DNA from: CAISIP01 sp043759735
GTDB lineage: Bacteria; Pseudomonadota; Gammaproteobacteria; Burkholderiales; Burkholderiaceae_C
Direction of reading: 5' to 3'
Assembly (NCBI GenBank): GCA_043759735.1
Contig: JAYUQC010000205.1
Coordinates: 1-8,267 of the forward strand
Length of the DNA: 8,267 nt
Shown: piece after piece, positions 1 through 6,878 of the stretch
How the letters are laid out: each line of letters opens with the position of its first letter
Numbering within the stretch: the first letter of the stretch is position 1
The notes under the pieces: model-generated
What the model saw: only the letters and a program-made list of their open reading frames with translations
Databases searched by the model: none
What the model was told of the DNA's origin: nothing
Translations under genes and position numbers: made by a program

Positions 1-1857
1 AGCCTGCTGCAGCTCAACCGCGCCGAGCGCGCGCTGCTGCTCTACGGCACGCTGGCACGCTATCAGCGTGACCTGCGTTCGCTGCTGGTCGAGTTCAAGG
101 TCAACAACGCGCCTGAAGCCTACGCCGCGCTGGCCGATGTAGCCGGCGTCAAGCCGCATGAGGTGGCCGACGCGCTGCGGGCCGGTTCGCGGCTCGAGCG
201 CATCGGCATGGTCGAAAACCTGATCTCTGAGCACAACATCACCGACCTGGCCGACCTGATGAAGGTCAGCGAAAAACTGCCCCCGGTGCTGATGCGTGAG
301 TACCGCGACCGTGCCGAACTGATGGCGGTGTTCACCCGCCCGTCGAGCAAGAGCAGCCTGTCGATCGACGACTTCCAATTTGTGCAGGACGACACCCAGG
401 TGCTGTGCGCGCTGCTGGGCAACGCCGTTGCGCGCAGGGAAAGCGGCGTCAACATACTGTTGTACGGGCCACCGGGCACCGGCAAGACCGAGCTGGCCAA
501 GGTGGTGGCCCAGGCCGCGGGGCTCGATCTGTTCGAGGTCGAGTACGCCGATCGAGACGGCAATTCGTTGAGCGGCCGGGACCGCTACCGATCGCTGCAG
601 ATCGCACAGGTGTTCCTCAAGGGCAGCGAGAACGCCGCGCTGCTGTTCGACGAGGTGGAGGACGTGTTCCCGCCCATCTCCAGCGAGGCCGCGCAATTGC
701 TGGCCCGTGCCGAGCAGGTGGCCGCGCCGAGCAATGGCAGCGTCAACGGCAAGGCCTGGGTCAACCAGATACTGGAGTCGAACAATGTACCCACCATCTG
801 GGTCACCAACCGGATCGAGCAGATCGACCCTGCATTCCGGCGCCGCTTTGCCTACCACCTGGAGCTCAAATCGCCACCCCCCGGCGCGCGCGAGGGCGTA
901 GTGCGCAAGACCTTGGACGGTATCTCGGTATCAGACGCGTTCGTGGCCCGCCTGGCCGCGCGCAAAGGCCTTACGCCGGCCCAGATCCGCACCGCGGTGC
1001 GATTTGCCGGCCTTGCCCACGCCTCGGCCAGCACGCCGGCCAATGTGGCCACATCGGAAAGGCTGATCGAGCGCCAGTTGCGCAACGCTGACCGCGCGCT
1101 GGGCAGGGACGCCGAGCCGGACGAGGCGCACCAGATGGTGACCCAGTACGACCTGGGCAACCTGAACGTGGAATGCCGCTTCGAACTGTCGCGCGTGGTG
1201 CAGGCACTGCGTGCACGCGGGCATGGCACGCTGTGTTTTCATGGTCCGCCCGGTACCGGCAAGACGGCGCTGGCACGCCACATCGCGCAGGCGCTGGAAA
1301 AGCCCCTGATGGTCAAGCAGGCCAGTGACCTGATGAGCAAATACGTGGGTGAAACCGAGCAGCAGATGGCGGCGATGTTCCGCGACGCACAGGCTGAAAA
1401 GGCAGTGCTGCTACTCGACGAGGCCGACAGCTTTCTGCTGGACCGGCGCAGTGCGCAGCGCAGCTACGAGGTCAGCGAGGTCAATGAAATGCTGCAGGGC
1501 ATGGAGCGATTCCCGGGTGTCTTCATTTGCACAACCAACCTGTTCGATCGGCTGGACCAGGCTGCATTGCGCCGATTCACCTTCAAGATCCAGTTCAAGC
1601 CAATGACCCGGGAGCAGCGCGAACGGATGTTCGTCACTGAAGCGTTGCAGGGCGACGACACGCGGCTCACTAACGCGTTGCAGGTACGCCTGGCCATGCT
1701 GGAGCAGTTGTGTCCGGGCGATTTTGCGGCGGTCAAGCGGCAGTGCGCGATCCTGGACTCCGTACTCGACCCGCCGGAGTTCCTTGAGCAACTCGAGGCC
1801 GAGCACAGGGTCAAGCCCGAGGTGCGCGAAGGACGCGCCATCGGCTTCCTGCAATAG
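1..1857 (+). CDS. Tandem AAA+ ATPase (two ATPase modules), 5' partial
   Basis: The frame is open from base 1 to the TAG at 1855-1857 (618 residues visible), so the start lies upstream and the ATG at 163 is internal. Two AAA+ modules are complete. Module 1 has Walker A GPPGTGKT at visible residues 156-163, Walker B LLFDEVED with D217/E218, and an arginine-finger-like RRRF at 280-283. Module 2 has Walker A GPPGTGKT at 415-422, Walker B LLLDEAD with D473/E474, a YVGETE segment like that of meiotic-clade AAA proteins, and RRF at 524-526. The N-terminal ~115 visible residues look helical and match no domain I recognise. The architecture resembles COG0464-type (SpoVK/Cdc48-like) ATPases, which remodel or unfold proteins by ATP hydrolysis, usually as hexamers. 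No signal peptide or membrane segment is visible. Substrate and pathway are unknown. No partner gene overlaps it, and it converges on the next gene. The AAA+ assignment is firm; the cellular role is not. Confidence 0.9.
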   Translation, partial: SLLQLNRAERALLLYGTLARYQRDLRSLLVEFKVNNAPEAYAALADVAGVKPHEVADALRAGSRLERIGMVENLISEHNITDLADLMKVSEKLPPVLMREYRDRAELMAVFTRPSSKSSLSIDDFQFVQDDTQVLCALLGNAVARRESGVNILLYGPPGTGKTELAKVVAQAAGLDLFEVEYADRDGNSLSGRDRYRSLQIAQVFLKGSENAALLFDEVEDVFPPISSEAAQLLARAEQVAAPSNGSVNGKAWVNQILESNNVPTIWVTNRIEQIDPAFRRRFAYHLELKSPPPGAREGVVRKTLDGISVSDAFVARLAARKGLTPAQIRTAVRFAGLAHASASTPANVATSERLIERQLRNADRALGRDAEPDEAHQMVTQYDLGNLNVECRFELSRVVQALRARGHGTLCFHGPPGTGKTALARHIAQALEKPLMVKQASDLMSKYVGETEQQMAAMFRDAQAEKAVLLLDEADSFLLDRRSAQRSYEVSEVNEMLQGMERFPGVFICTTNLFDRLDQAALRRFTFKIQFKPMTREQRERMFVTEALQGDDTRLTNALQVRLAMLEQLCPGDFAAVKRQCAILDSVLDPPEFLEQLEAEHRVKPEVREGRAIGFLQ

Positions 1858-1870
1858 GCCGGGTTCCGGT

Positions 1871-1950
1871 AAGCGCCCCCAGCCCTGGCTTCGCCAGGGC
1901 CCCCCAAGGGGGTGCCAGAAAACTTGGGAGCGGCCCCCCCGGGCGGCACG
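1871..1950. repeat. Nested palindromic intergenic repeat, Burkholderiales type
   Basis: The element starts 14 bp after the ATPase stop. It contains a perfect 8-bp hairpin (GCCCTGGC at 1882-1889, loop TTC, GCCAGGGC at 1893-1900). A second hairpin follows at 1898-1916, with arms GGC/GCC and CCCC/GGGG, one mismatch and an AAG loop. A G/C-only block around 1930-1947 (CGGCCCCCCCGGGCGGC) can also fold on itself. Its position between two convergent genes suits a bidirectional transcription barrier or mRNA 3'-end stabiliser, but there is no T-tract, so it is not a classical intrinsic terminator. From general knowledge, similar CCCCCAAGGGGG-type repeats are common between genes in Comamonadaceae. A related sequence seems to lie inside recQ in this window. 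Confidence 0.65.
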
Positions 1951-1977
1951 ATCTCGATGGTCGCGCAAATCCTCTCG

Positions 1978-2000
1978 GTCGCGCCGGCTTACCGCGCGAC
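1978..2000. other. Perfect 7-bp hairpin between convergent gene ends
   Basis: GTCGCGC (1978-1984) and GCGCGAC (1994-2000) are exact inverted complements around a 9-nt loop. The structure begins 5 bp beyond the stop codon of the minus-strand small gene (2006-2008). It could stabilise or end that transcript, but no T-run follows on either strand, so a terminator role is only inferred. Confidence 0.4.
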
Positions 2001-2005
2001 TCGGG

Positions 2006-2323
2006 CTACAGGGTCGCGAAGCCCGACTCGGCCTGCCGGTCGCCCTGGTGCTCCCCCGCACCGATCACACGCGATCGGATCTGCTCGAGTTCGCCAATCA
2101 GCATGTCGACTTCGGCCATGAAGTCCTCGCGGTTGGCGTGCGGGCTGTTGTGGATCAGACCCGACGAATGCTCGGCCAGCTCCTCTTCGCCCGCGACGCG
2201 GGCCCATCGCCGCACTTCGCAATAAGCCAGCAGTGCCAGCCGACCCAGATCGCCGCTGCGGCGCGCAAAGTGCATCTCACCGAGAAGATCCTCGAGTCCG
2301 AGTTGCAAGGAATGGGCAGACAC
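2006..2323 (-). CDS. Small uncharacterised protein, 105 aa
   Basis: I do not recognise a named family. The reading frame has coding-like third-position GC bias. It encodes a soluble, mostly helical, charged protein without signal peptide or membrane segment; examples are LQLGLEDLLGEMHFARRSG near the N-terminus, YCEVRRWARVAGEEELAEHS in the middle and DMLIGELEQIRSR near the C-terminus. Acidic and basic residues alternate, as in small adaptor or dimerising helical proteins, but no function should be assigned. The chosen start is GTG at 2323. The frame stays open upstream to 2683, but that part overlaps the binding-protein gene and looks non-coding. No good ribosome binding site precedes the GTG: an AGGAA lies about 20 bases upstream, too far. 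An in-frame ATG at residue 17 is an alternative start giving about 89 aa. The gene lies 122 bp downstream of the binding-protein gene on the same strand and converges on the AAA+ gene. The stop is TAG at 2006-2008. Confidence 0.65.
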   Translation of the reverse strand: MSAHSLQLGLEDLLGEMHFARRSGDLGRLALLAYCEVRRWARVAGEEELAEHSSGLIHNSPHANREDFMAEVDMLIGELEQIRSRVIGAGEHQGDRQAESGFATL

Positions 2324-2445
2324 AATTATGTTGCGATGCAGCAATTTCCTGCAGGATACATCAACCTTTTGGGCCGAATTAGGTAATCCACCCGAATCGG
2401 GCCAATCCGACAAAAAAACGACAGTCTGGCAACGTGGCCACCCTG

Positions 2446-3411
2446 CTACTTCTTGCCCAGACCAAGCTGCTGCGCGGCCGCGGTGTAGAGCCTGGTCTTT
2501 TCCTGCATGAACGCGTCCATTTGCTCGACGCCGACATTGACCAGCTCGAAACCGCTCTTGGCCGCGAGTTCCTTCATTTCCGGGTCGTTGTTGAGCTGTG
2601 CCCACAGATCGGACAAGCGCTTGCGCACCTCGGGTGGCGTCGATTTCGGCACACCGATGCCGCGGTAGGCGCCGTCGACCCATTCCACGCCCAATTCGCG
2701 GAACGTCGGCACATCGGGCAGCAGCGGATGGCGTTTCTCCATTGCCACCGCGAGTGCCCGCACCTTGGTCTTGTTGTTGATGGCAAATGCCGTGTACGAC
2801 ATGGCCCCATCGACCTGGCCGCCGATGACCGCGATGGCCATGTCGCCCGTGCCCTTGAATGGAACATAGCCCGACTTCACGCCGAAGGCGGCATTCATGC
2901 GTTCATGCGCCGCGTGGTTGGCCGAATTCAGGCCCGAGCCACCGATATTGAGCTTGCCCGGCGCGGCCTTGGCGGCCTTGATGAAATCGGCGAAGTTGCG
3001 GATCGGACTGTTGTCGGCAACCACAAGGCTGTCCGGCGTGAAGTGGAACCAGAACACCGGCGTGACGTCCTGCGTCTTGTACTGCACCTGGCCCTCGATC
3101 GGCTGGAACACGATGTGCGGCAGATTGACGCCGACCACGTTCACGCCGTCGGCTGGCAGGCTGTTCATCTGACTCCACATCAGGCCGCCGCCGGCACCGG
3201 GCTTGTACTGCACCACCGTATCGATCGCCGGACACTTCTTCTTCAGCACCACCTGCTGATGGCGTGCCGACAGATCCGACTCGCCGCCCGGCGGGAAGGA
3301 CTGCCAATACTGGACGCTCTTGTCGGGGCAAACCACCAAAGAGGCGGGAGTCTGGGCCTGCGCCATTGGCGTCAGGGTTGCAAGGCAAAGGGCCGAAATC
3401 AGCATGCGCAT
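2446..3411 (-). CDS. Bug/TctC-family periplasmic solute-binding protein
   Basis: This is a 321-residue exported binding protein of the tripartite tricarboxylate transporter (TTT) receptor family, often called Bug in Bordetella and relatives. A signal peptide covers residues 1-19 (MRMLISALCLATLTPMAQA, probable cleavage after AQA). Family features follow: SFPPGGESDLSAR at 38-50, YKPGAGG at 69-75, FIKAAKAAPGKLNIGGSG around 143-160, YVPFKGTGDMAIAVIGGQVDGAM at 182-204 and HPLLPDVPTFRELG at 228-241. Length is normal for the family. Cys28 and Cys60 could form a disulfide in the periplasm. ATG at 3411 is preferred over the ATG two codons later because AGGAG stands 10 bases before it. It lies 49 bp after the dehydrogenase gene on the same strand, suggesting co-transcription and a carboxylic-acid ligand such as tartrate or malate. 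The TctA/TctB membrane partners are not in the window, so it is an orphan receptor here. The family is clear; the ligand is inferred. Confidence 0.9.
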   Translation of the reverse strand: MRMLISALCLATLTPMAQAQTPASLVVCPDKSVQYWQSFPPGGESDLSARHQQVVLKKKCPAIDTVVQYKPGAGGGLMWSQMNSLPADGVNVVGVNLPHIVFQPIEGQVQYKTQDVTPVFWFHFTPDSLVVADNSPIRNFADFIKAAKAAPGKLNIGGSGLNSANHAAHERMNAAFGVKSGYVPFKGTGDMAIAVIGGQVDGAMSYTAFAINNKTKVRALAVAMEKRHPLLPDVPTFRELGVEWVDGAYRGIGVPKSTPPEVRKRLSDLWAQLNNDPEMKELAAKSGFELVNVGVEQMDAFMQEKTRLYTAAAQQLGLGKK

Positions 3412-3460
3412 GGTGTTGTGTCTCCTGTGGTGGCAATGGGCTGGGTGAATGAACGGGCAA

Positions 3461-4558
3461 TCAGGCGACCTGCAACTGCGGCTCGGCAGCCCCGATGCGC
3501 GCGCAGATCGCAGCGGTGACCTGTGCCGTGGTCGCAGTCCCGCCCAGATCGCGGGTATGCAATGCCGGGTCGGCGGTAACTGATTCGATGGCAGCCATCA
3601 GCAATGCGGCGGCGCTGGTCTCGCCCAGGTGTTCGAGCAGCATTACGCAGGACCAGAAAGTACCGATGGGGTTGGCAAGCCCTTTCCCCATGATGTCGAA
3701 CGCCGAACCATGGATGGGTTCGAACATGGACGGATAACGTCGCTGCGGGTCGATATTGCCGGTGGGCGCAATGCCCAGGCTGCCGGCCAGCGCCGCGGCC
3801 AGGTCGCTCAGGATGTCGGCATGCAGATTCGTCGCCACCAGCGTGTCGAGCGACGCCGGTCGGTTCACCATGCGCGCGGTGCAGGCGTCGACGAGTTCCT
3901 TGTCCCAGCGCACGTCCGGAAATTCCGTCGCGATCTGGGCGGCGATCTCGTCCCACATGACCATCGCATGGCGCTGCGCATTCGACTTGGTCACCACCGT
4001 GAGCAGCTTGCGCGGCCGCGACCGCGCCAGCGCAAACGCAAACCGCATGATGCGCTCGACGCCGACCCGCGTCATCATCGACACATCGGTCGCCACCTCG
4101 ATCGGATGACCCTGGTGCGCGCGCCCACCGACGCCGGCGTACTCGCCCTCGGAGTTCTCCCGCACGATGACCCAGTCGAGGTCGGCCCTCGTGCAACGCT
4201 TGAGCGGCGCGTCGATGCCCGGCAGGATACGGGTCGGGCGTACGTTGGCGTACTGGTCAAAGCCCTGACAGATCTTGAGCCGCAGGCCCCACAAGGTGAT
4301 GTGATCCGCAATATCCGGGTCGCCGGCCGAGCCGAACAGGATCGCGTCCTTGTCGCGCAGCGCGTCGAGACCATCGGCCGGCATCATTGCGCCGTGGCGC
4401 CGGTAGTGGTCACCTCCCCAATCGAGTTCCGTGAACAGGAAATCCAGACCTGGGACAACTGCGGCGAGTGTCTGCAGCACAACCTGCCCGGCTGGCACCA
4501 CTTCCTTGCCGATGCCGTCGCCAGGTATGCAGGCAATGCGGTATGTCCTGGGTTTCAT
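3461..4558 (-). CDS. ttuC: Tartrate dehydrogenase/decarboxylase or D-malate dehydrogenase (TtuC/DmlA type)
   Basis: This is a 365-residue cytoplasmic NAD-dependent beta-hydroxyacid oxidative decarboxylase of the isocitrate/isopropylmalate dehydrogenase superfamily. It is expected to oxidise tartrate and/or D-malate using Mn/Mg. Visible motifs are the N-terminal IACIPGDGIGKEV (8-20), LWGLRLKICQGFDQYANVRP (89-108), the signature ENSEGEYAGVGGR (134-146), catalytic-lysine segment TVVTKSNAQRH (K191), metal-binding acids D224, D248 and D252 (NLHADILSDLAAALAGSLG) and the cofactor segment EPIHGSAFDIMGKGLANP (280-297). ENSEGEYAG with LWGLRL points to the tartrate/D-malate branch rather than LeuB or Icd. 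Length agrees with E. coli DmlA (about 361). Two adjacent ATGs exist (4561 and 4558). AAGGA at 4568-4564 is 5 bases from the second and only 2 from the first, so 4558 is chosen. The frame stays open further upstream but without a ribosome binding site. Substrate preference cannot be read from sequence alone. Confidence 0.88.
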   Translation of the reverse strand: MKPRTYRIACIPGDGIGKEVVPAGQVVLQTLAAVVPGLDFLFTELDWGGDHYRRHGAMMPADGLDALRDKDAILFGSAGDPDIADHITLWGLRLKICQGFDQYANVRPTRILPGIDAPLKRCTRADLDWVIVRENSEGEYAGVGGRAHQGHPIEVATDVSMMTRVGVERIMRFAFALARSRPRKLLTVVTKSNAQRHAMVMWDEIAAQIATEFPDVRWDKELVDACTARMVNRPASLDTLVATNLHADILSDLAAALAGSLGIAPTGNIDPQRRYPSMFEPIHGSAFDIMGKGLANPIGTFWSCVMLLEHLGETSAAALLMAAIESVTADPALHTRDLGGTATTAQVTAAICARIGAAEPQLQVA

Positions 4559-4597
4559 CATTTTCCTTCGCGCGCCTTCTCGATCGTGTGCCTGGTT

Positions 4598-4626
4598 ACT
4601 GTAGTCCATTGGTCAGTCAATCGAAA
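4598..4626 (-). promoter_or_regulatory. Candidate dehydrogenase promoter with a dyad in the spacer
   Basis: Read on the minus strand, a TTTCGA (4626-4621) and a TACAGT (4603-4598) are separated by exactly 17 bp, 39 bp before the chosen ATG. The spacer overlaps the hyphenated dyad ATTG-N6-CAAT (4621-4608). A regulator bound there would block this promoter. The -35 match is weak (3 of 6) and the -10 match moderate (4 of 6), so this is a hypothesis. No regulator gene lies beside it. The remaining sequence between recQ and this gene (4627-4755) shows nothing else I can name. Confidence 0.3.
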
Positions 4627-4755
4627 GGAGCCAGAGTAATCGCATTGATTGCATTCATTTCAGCAAGTCGGCGACGCTGGCAGCGGGGGCTGGTCCGCCA
4701 TTGGTTGGACCCTGCGCCGCGAAAACTGCCGCGCGAGCAGTCGGCGCGGACAGCG

Positions 4756-6792
4756 CTACGACCCGACAACACGCAATACCTGGTCGCCATAGGCCTCGAG
4801 TTTGCGCGCACCGATGCCGCTGATGCCCTGCAGGTCGTCGAGTGACGTCGGCGCGCGCTGCGCGATCGCGGCCAGCGTGGCGTCATGAAAAATCACATAG
4901 GCCGGCAGGTTGTGCGCCTTGGCCACCTCACTGCGCCATTCGCGCAGCGCCTCATAACGGTGTTGCGCCGCGCTATCGAGCGCAACGGGCGCCTTGACCC
5001 CGGCAACGCGGCCGCCACCCCGGCGCCGGCTCTTGTCCGCCGGCGTCGGCGCGCTGGACACCCGCAGTTGCACCGGCACGTCGCCCTTGAGCACGGCGCG
5101 CGAGCCGTCGGTCAGCGCCAATGTGTTGAAGGCCTGGGCGTCGACTTGCACGGCGTTGATGGCGATCAGCTGGCGCAGCACGCCGCGCAACTGCTGTTCG
5201 CTGAATTCGGCACCGATGCCGAAGGTGCTCAGGTCGGCATGCCCATGTTGCGCCATCTTTTCGGTCTTCTTGCCGCGCACGATGTCCATGATGTGGCCAG
5301 CGCCAAACGTGATGCCGCTGGACTGGCGCACCCGATAGATGGTGCTGAGCAGCTTGCGCGCCGCGTCGGTGCCGTCCCAGACCTGCGCCGGCGCGAGGCA
5401 GTTGTCGCAATTGCCACACCGGGATATGACCCCCACGGCCGGCTTTGCCCCGGCATCGGCCACGACCACTGCCACAGGTTCGCCCGGCCCTCCGAGCGGG
5501 CCATGCCCGACTTGGAACGGCCCGGCGGCGGACGGCGCGCCCAGGGTCGGCCGCATGAAAGACGGCGCCAGGGGGGCGTAGCTCTCACCAAAGTACCTGA
5601 GCAGCCGCACCCGTCGGCAGTCGATCGCCTCGGCCAAGCCCAGCAGCGCGTCGAGCTTGCCGCGCTGCACCTGCTTGAACTCCTCGCCGGCCGGGCTTTC
5701 GTCGATCATGCGGCGCTGGTTCACCACGTCCTGCAGGCCATAGGCCATCCAGGCATCGGCAGGGGCACCGTCGCGCCCGGCACGTCCGGTCTCCTGGTAG
5801 TAGGCTTCGATGTTCTTGGGCATGTCCAGGTGCGCGACGAATCGCACATCCGGTTTGTCGATGCCCATGCCAAATGCGATCGTGGCCACCATGACGACCG
5901 CTTCCTCGCGCAGGAAGCGGTCCTGGTTCTGTTGGCGCAACCTGGTGTCGAGCCCCGCGTGGTAGGGCATGGCGTCAACGCCGTTGTCGCACAGGGTCTG
6001 CGCGATCTCCTCGACACGCTTGCGCGACTGGCAATACACGATGCCGGCATCTCCAGCGTGCTCGCCCTGCACGAACCGCAGCAATTGCGCCGTCGGGTCT
6101 TTCTTTTCGACGATGGTGTAGCGGATATTGGTCCGGTCGAAACTGCTGACAAAGGCCCGCGCATCCTGCAGCTGCAGCCGCTCCAAAATGTCCGCGCGCG
6201 TCAGCGCATCGGCGGTGGCCGTCAATGCGATGCGGGGCACGCCGGGATAGCGTTCATGCAGCACCGAGAGCGCCCGGTACTCGGGCCGGAAATCATGGCC
6301 CCACTGGCTGACGCAATGCGCCTCGTCGATCGCAAACAGGCTGAGCCAGCCCCGCTCGCGCAGCGCATCGAGCTGCGCCAGGAACCGGGGCGTGGTTACC
6401 CGCTCCGGTGCCACGTACACCAGCGTGGGTTCGCTGCGCAACATGCGCTGCTCGACCCGCGCGGCCTCTTCGCCCGACAAGGTGGAATTGAGAAAAGCGG
6501 CGTCAACGCCGGCCTCGTGCAATGCGCCGACCTGGTCGTGCATCAACGCGATCAGCGGTGACACCACGACGGTCACGCCTTGGCCGCGGCGATGCCGCAC
6601 GATGGCCGGTATCTGGTAACACAGCGACTTGCCGCCGCCGGTAGGCATCAGCACCAGTGCATCACCACCGCTGCAGACATGCTCCACCACCGCCTGTTGC
6701 GGGCCGCGGAACCGCCCATAACCGAAAACCTCCAGCAGCACGGCCCCTGGATCGACCGACAGCTGCGGCGCCGCCATCAAATCTGCGTTCAC
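4756..6792 (-). CDS. recQ: ATP-dependent DNA helicase RecQ, with an insert in the zinc module
   Basis: This is a 678-residue 3'-5' superfamily 2 helicase for recombination and replication-fork repair. The order of parts is canonical: motif 0 FRGPQQ (28-33), Walker A TGGGKS (51-56), DEAH (156-159), the aromatic-rich loop CVSQWGHDFRPEY (160-172), TATAD (190-194), motif VI QETGRAGRDG (333-342), the RQC zinc cysteines C392, C459, C462 and C465, the winged-helix region (about 470-580), a basic linker (about 585-600) and a C-terminal HRDC domain (about 609-678). E. coli RecQ has 609 residues. The gap between the first and second zinc cysteines is 66 residues here but about 17 in E. coli, so an insert of about 50 residues (404-457) accounts for most of the extra length. 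The start is GTG at 6792, because AGAGGA (6804-6799) is 6 bases upstream; the ATG five codons later lacks a site. The stop is TAG. It is divergent from metH. All catalytic motifs are intact, so activity is expected. Confidence 0.96.
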   Translation of the reverse strand: MNADLMAAPQLSVDPGAVLLEVFGYGRFRGPQQAVVEHVCSGGDALVLMPTGGGKSLCYQIPAIVRHRRGQGVTVVVSPLIALMHDQVGALHEAGVDAAFLNSTLSGEEAARVEQRMLRSEPTLVYVAPERVTTPRFLAQLDALRERGWLSLFAIDEAHCVSQWGHDFRPEYRALSVLHERYPGVPRIALTATADALTRADILERLQLQDARAFVSSFDRTNIRYTIVEKKDPTAQLLRFVQGEHAGDAGIVYCQSRKRVEEIAQTLCDNGVDAMPYHAGLDTRLRQQNQDRFLREEAVVMVATIAFGMGIDKPDVRFVAHLDMPKNIEAYYQETGRAGRDGAPADAWMAYGLQDVVNQRRMIDESPAGEEFKQVQRGKLDALLGLAEAIDCRRVRLLRYFGESYAPLAPSFMRPTLGAPSAAGPFQVGHGPLGGPGEPVAVVVADAGAKPAVGVISRCGNCDNCLAPAQVWDGTDAARKLLSTIYRVRQSSGITFGAGHIMDIVRGKKTEKMAQHGHADLSTFGIGAEFSEQQLRGVLRQLIAINAVQVDAQAFNTLALTDGSRAVLKGDVPVQLRVSSAPTPADKSRRRGGGRVAGVKAPVALDSAAQHRYEALREWRSEVAKAHNLPAYVIFHDATLAAIAQRAPTSLDDLQGISGIGARKLEAYGDQVLRVVGS
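5479..5517 (-). repeat. Repeat-like segment inside recQ, related to the 1871-1950 repeat
   Basis: Bases 5479-5499 align without gaps to 1890-1910 with 16 of 21 identities, and both encode PLGGPGE in the same minus-strand frame. Similarity continues, with small gaps, through the ACTTGG and CGGCCC blocks (5510-5523 against about 1922-1935). The palindromic character is kept as GGCCC...GGGCC (5486-5502). It encodes part of the extra loop of the RecQ zinc module (residues 426-438). Both regions are GC-rich, so chance similarity is possible, but the shared phase, orientation and block order argue for common origin. Confidence 0.4.
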
Positions 6793-6863
6793 GAAATTTC
6801 CTCTTGCATCGCACTATTGTCCGGGCTTTCGACACCCCCTCGACGCGGCGCATCCCCCTTTTC

Positions 6864-6869
6864 TACAAT
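6864..6869 (+). promoter_or_regulatory. Candidate -10 element of metH
   Basis: TACAAT lies only 9 bases before the metH ATG at 6879, with no convincing -35 hexamer at 16-18 bp. A transcript starting 6-9 bases downstream would have a leader of at most a few bases. No Shine-Dalgarno-like sequence stands before the ATG, which agrees with leaderless or near-leaderless translation. The whole recQ-metH gap (6793-6878) is 86 bp, too short for a cobalamin riboswitch. Confidence 0.35.
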
Positions 6870-6878
6870 GCGCTGCTC

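Noticed and set aside
2347..2356. Perfect 10-bp palindrome TCCTGCAGGA upstream of the small gene
   Set aside because: A single short palindrome without a second site or a recognised regulator match; not enough to call an operator.
2412..2445. Possible intrinsic terminator after the Bug gene, with a run of seven T on the minus strand
   Set aside because: The only stem nearby is 4 bp (TGGC/GCCA) and sits 8 bases from the T-run, too weak and too far for a confident call.
2434..3519. 361-codon open frame on the plus strand, antisense to the Bug gene
   Set aside because: The minus-strand gene has a signal peptide and family motifs; this frame is a shadow with biased His/Arg content.
4651..4668. 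Imperfect 9-bp direct repeat (GCATTGATT/GCATTCATT) between the dehydrogenase gene and recQ
   Set aside because: Only two copies with one mismatch and no relation to a promoter element; within chance expectation.
4885..6561. 558-codon open frame on the plus strand, antisense to recQ
   Set aside because: It lies wholly opposite a fully motif-supported recQ. Long antisense frames are expected in GC-rich coding DNA, and its translation shows no recognisable domain.
6789..6809. Six-codon upstream frame (ATG at 6809) ending in a TGA that overlaps the recQ GTG
   Set aside because: Short frames like this arise by chance, it has no clear ribosome binding site of its own, and it contains the recQ site.
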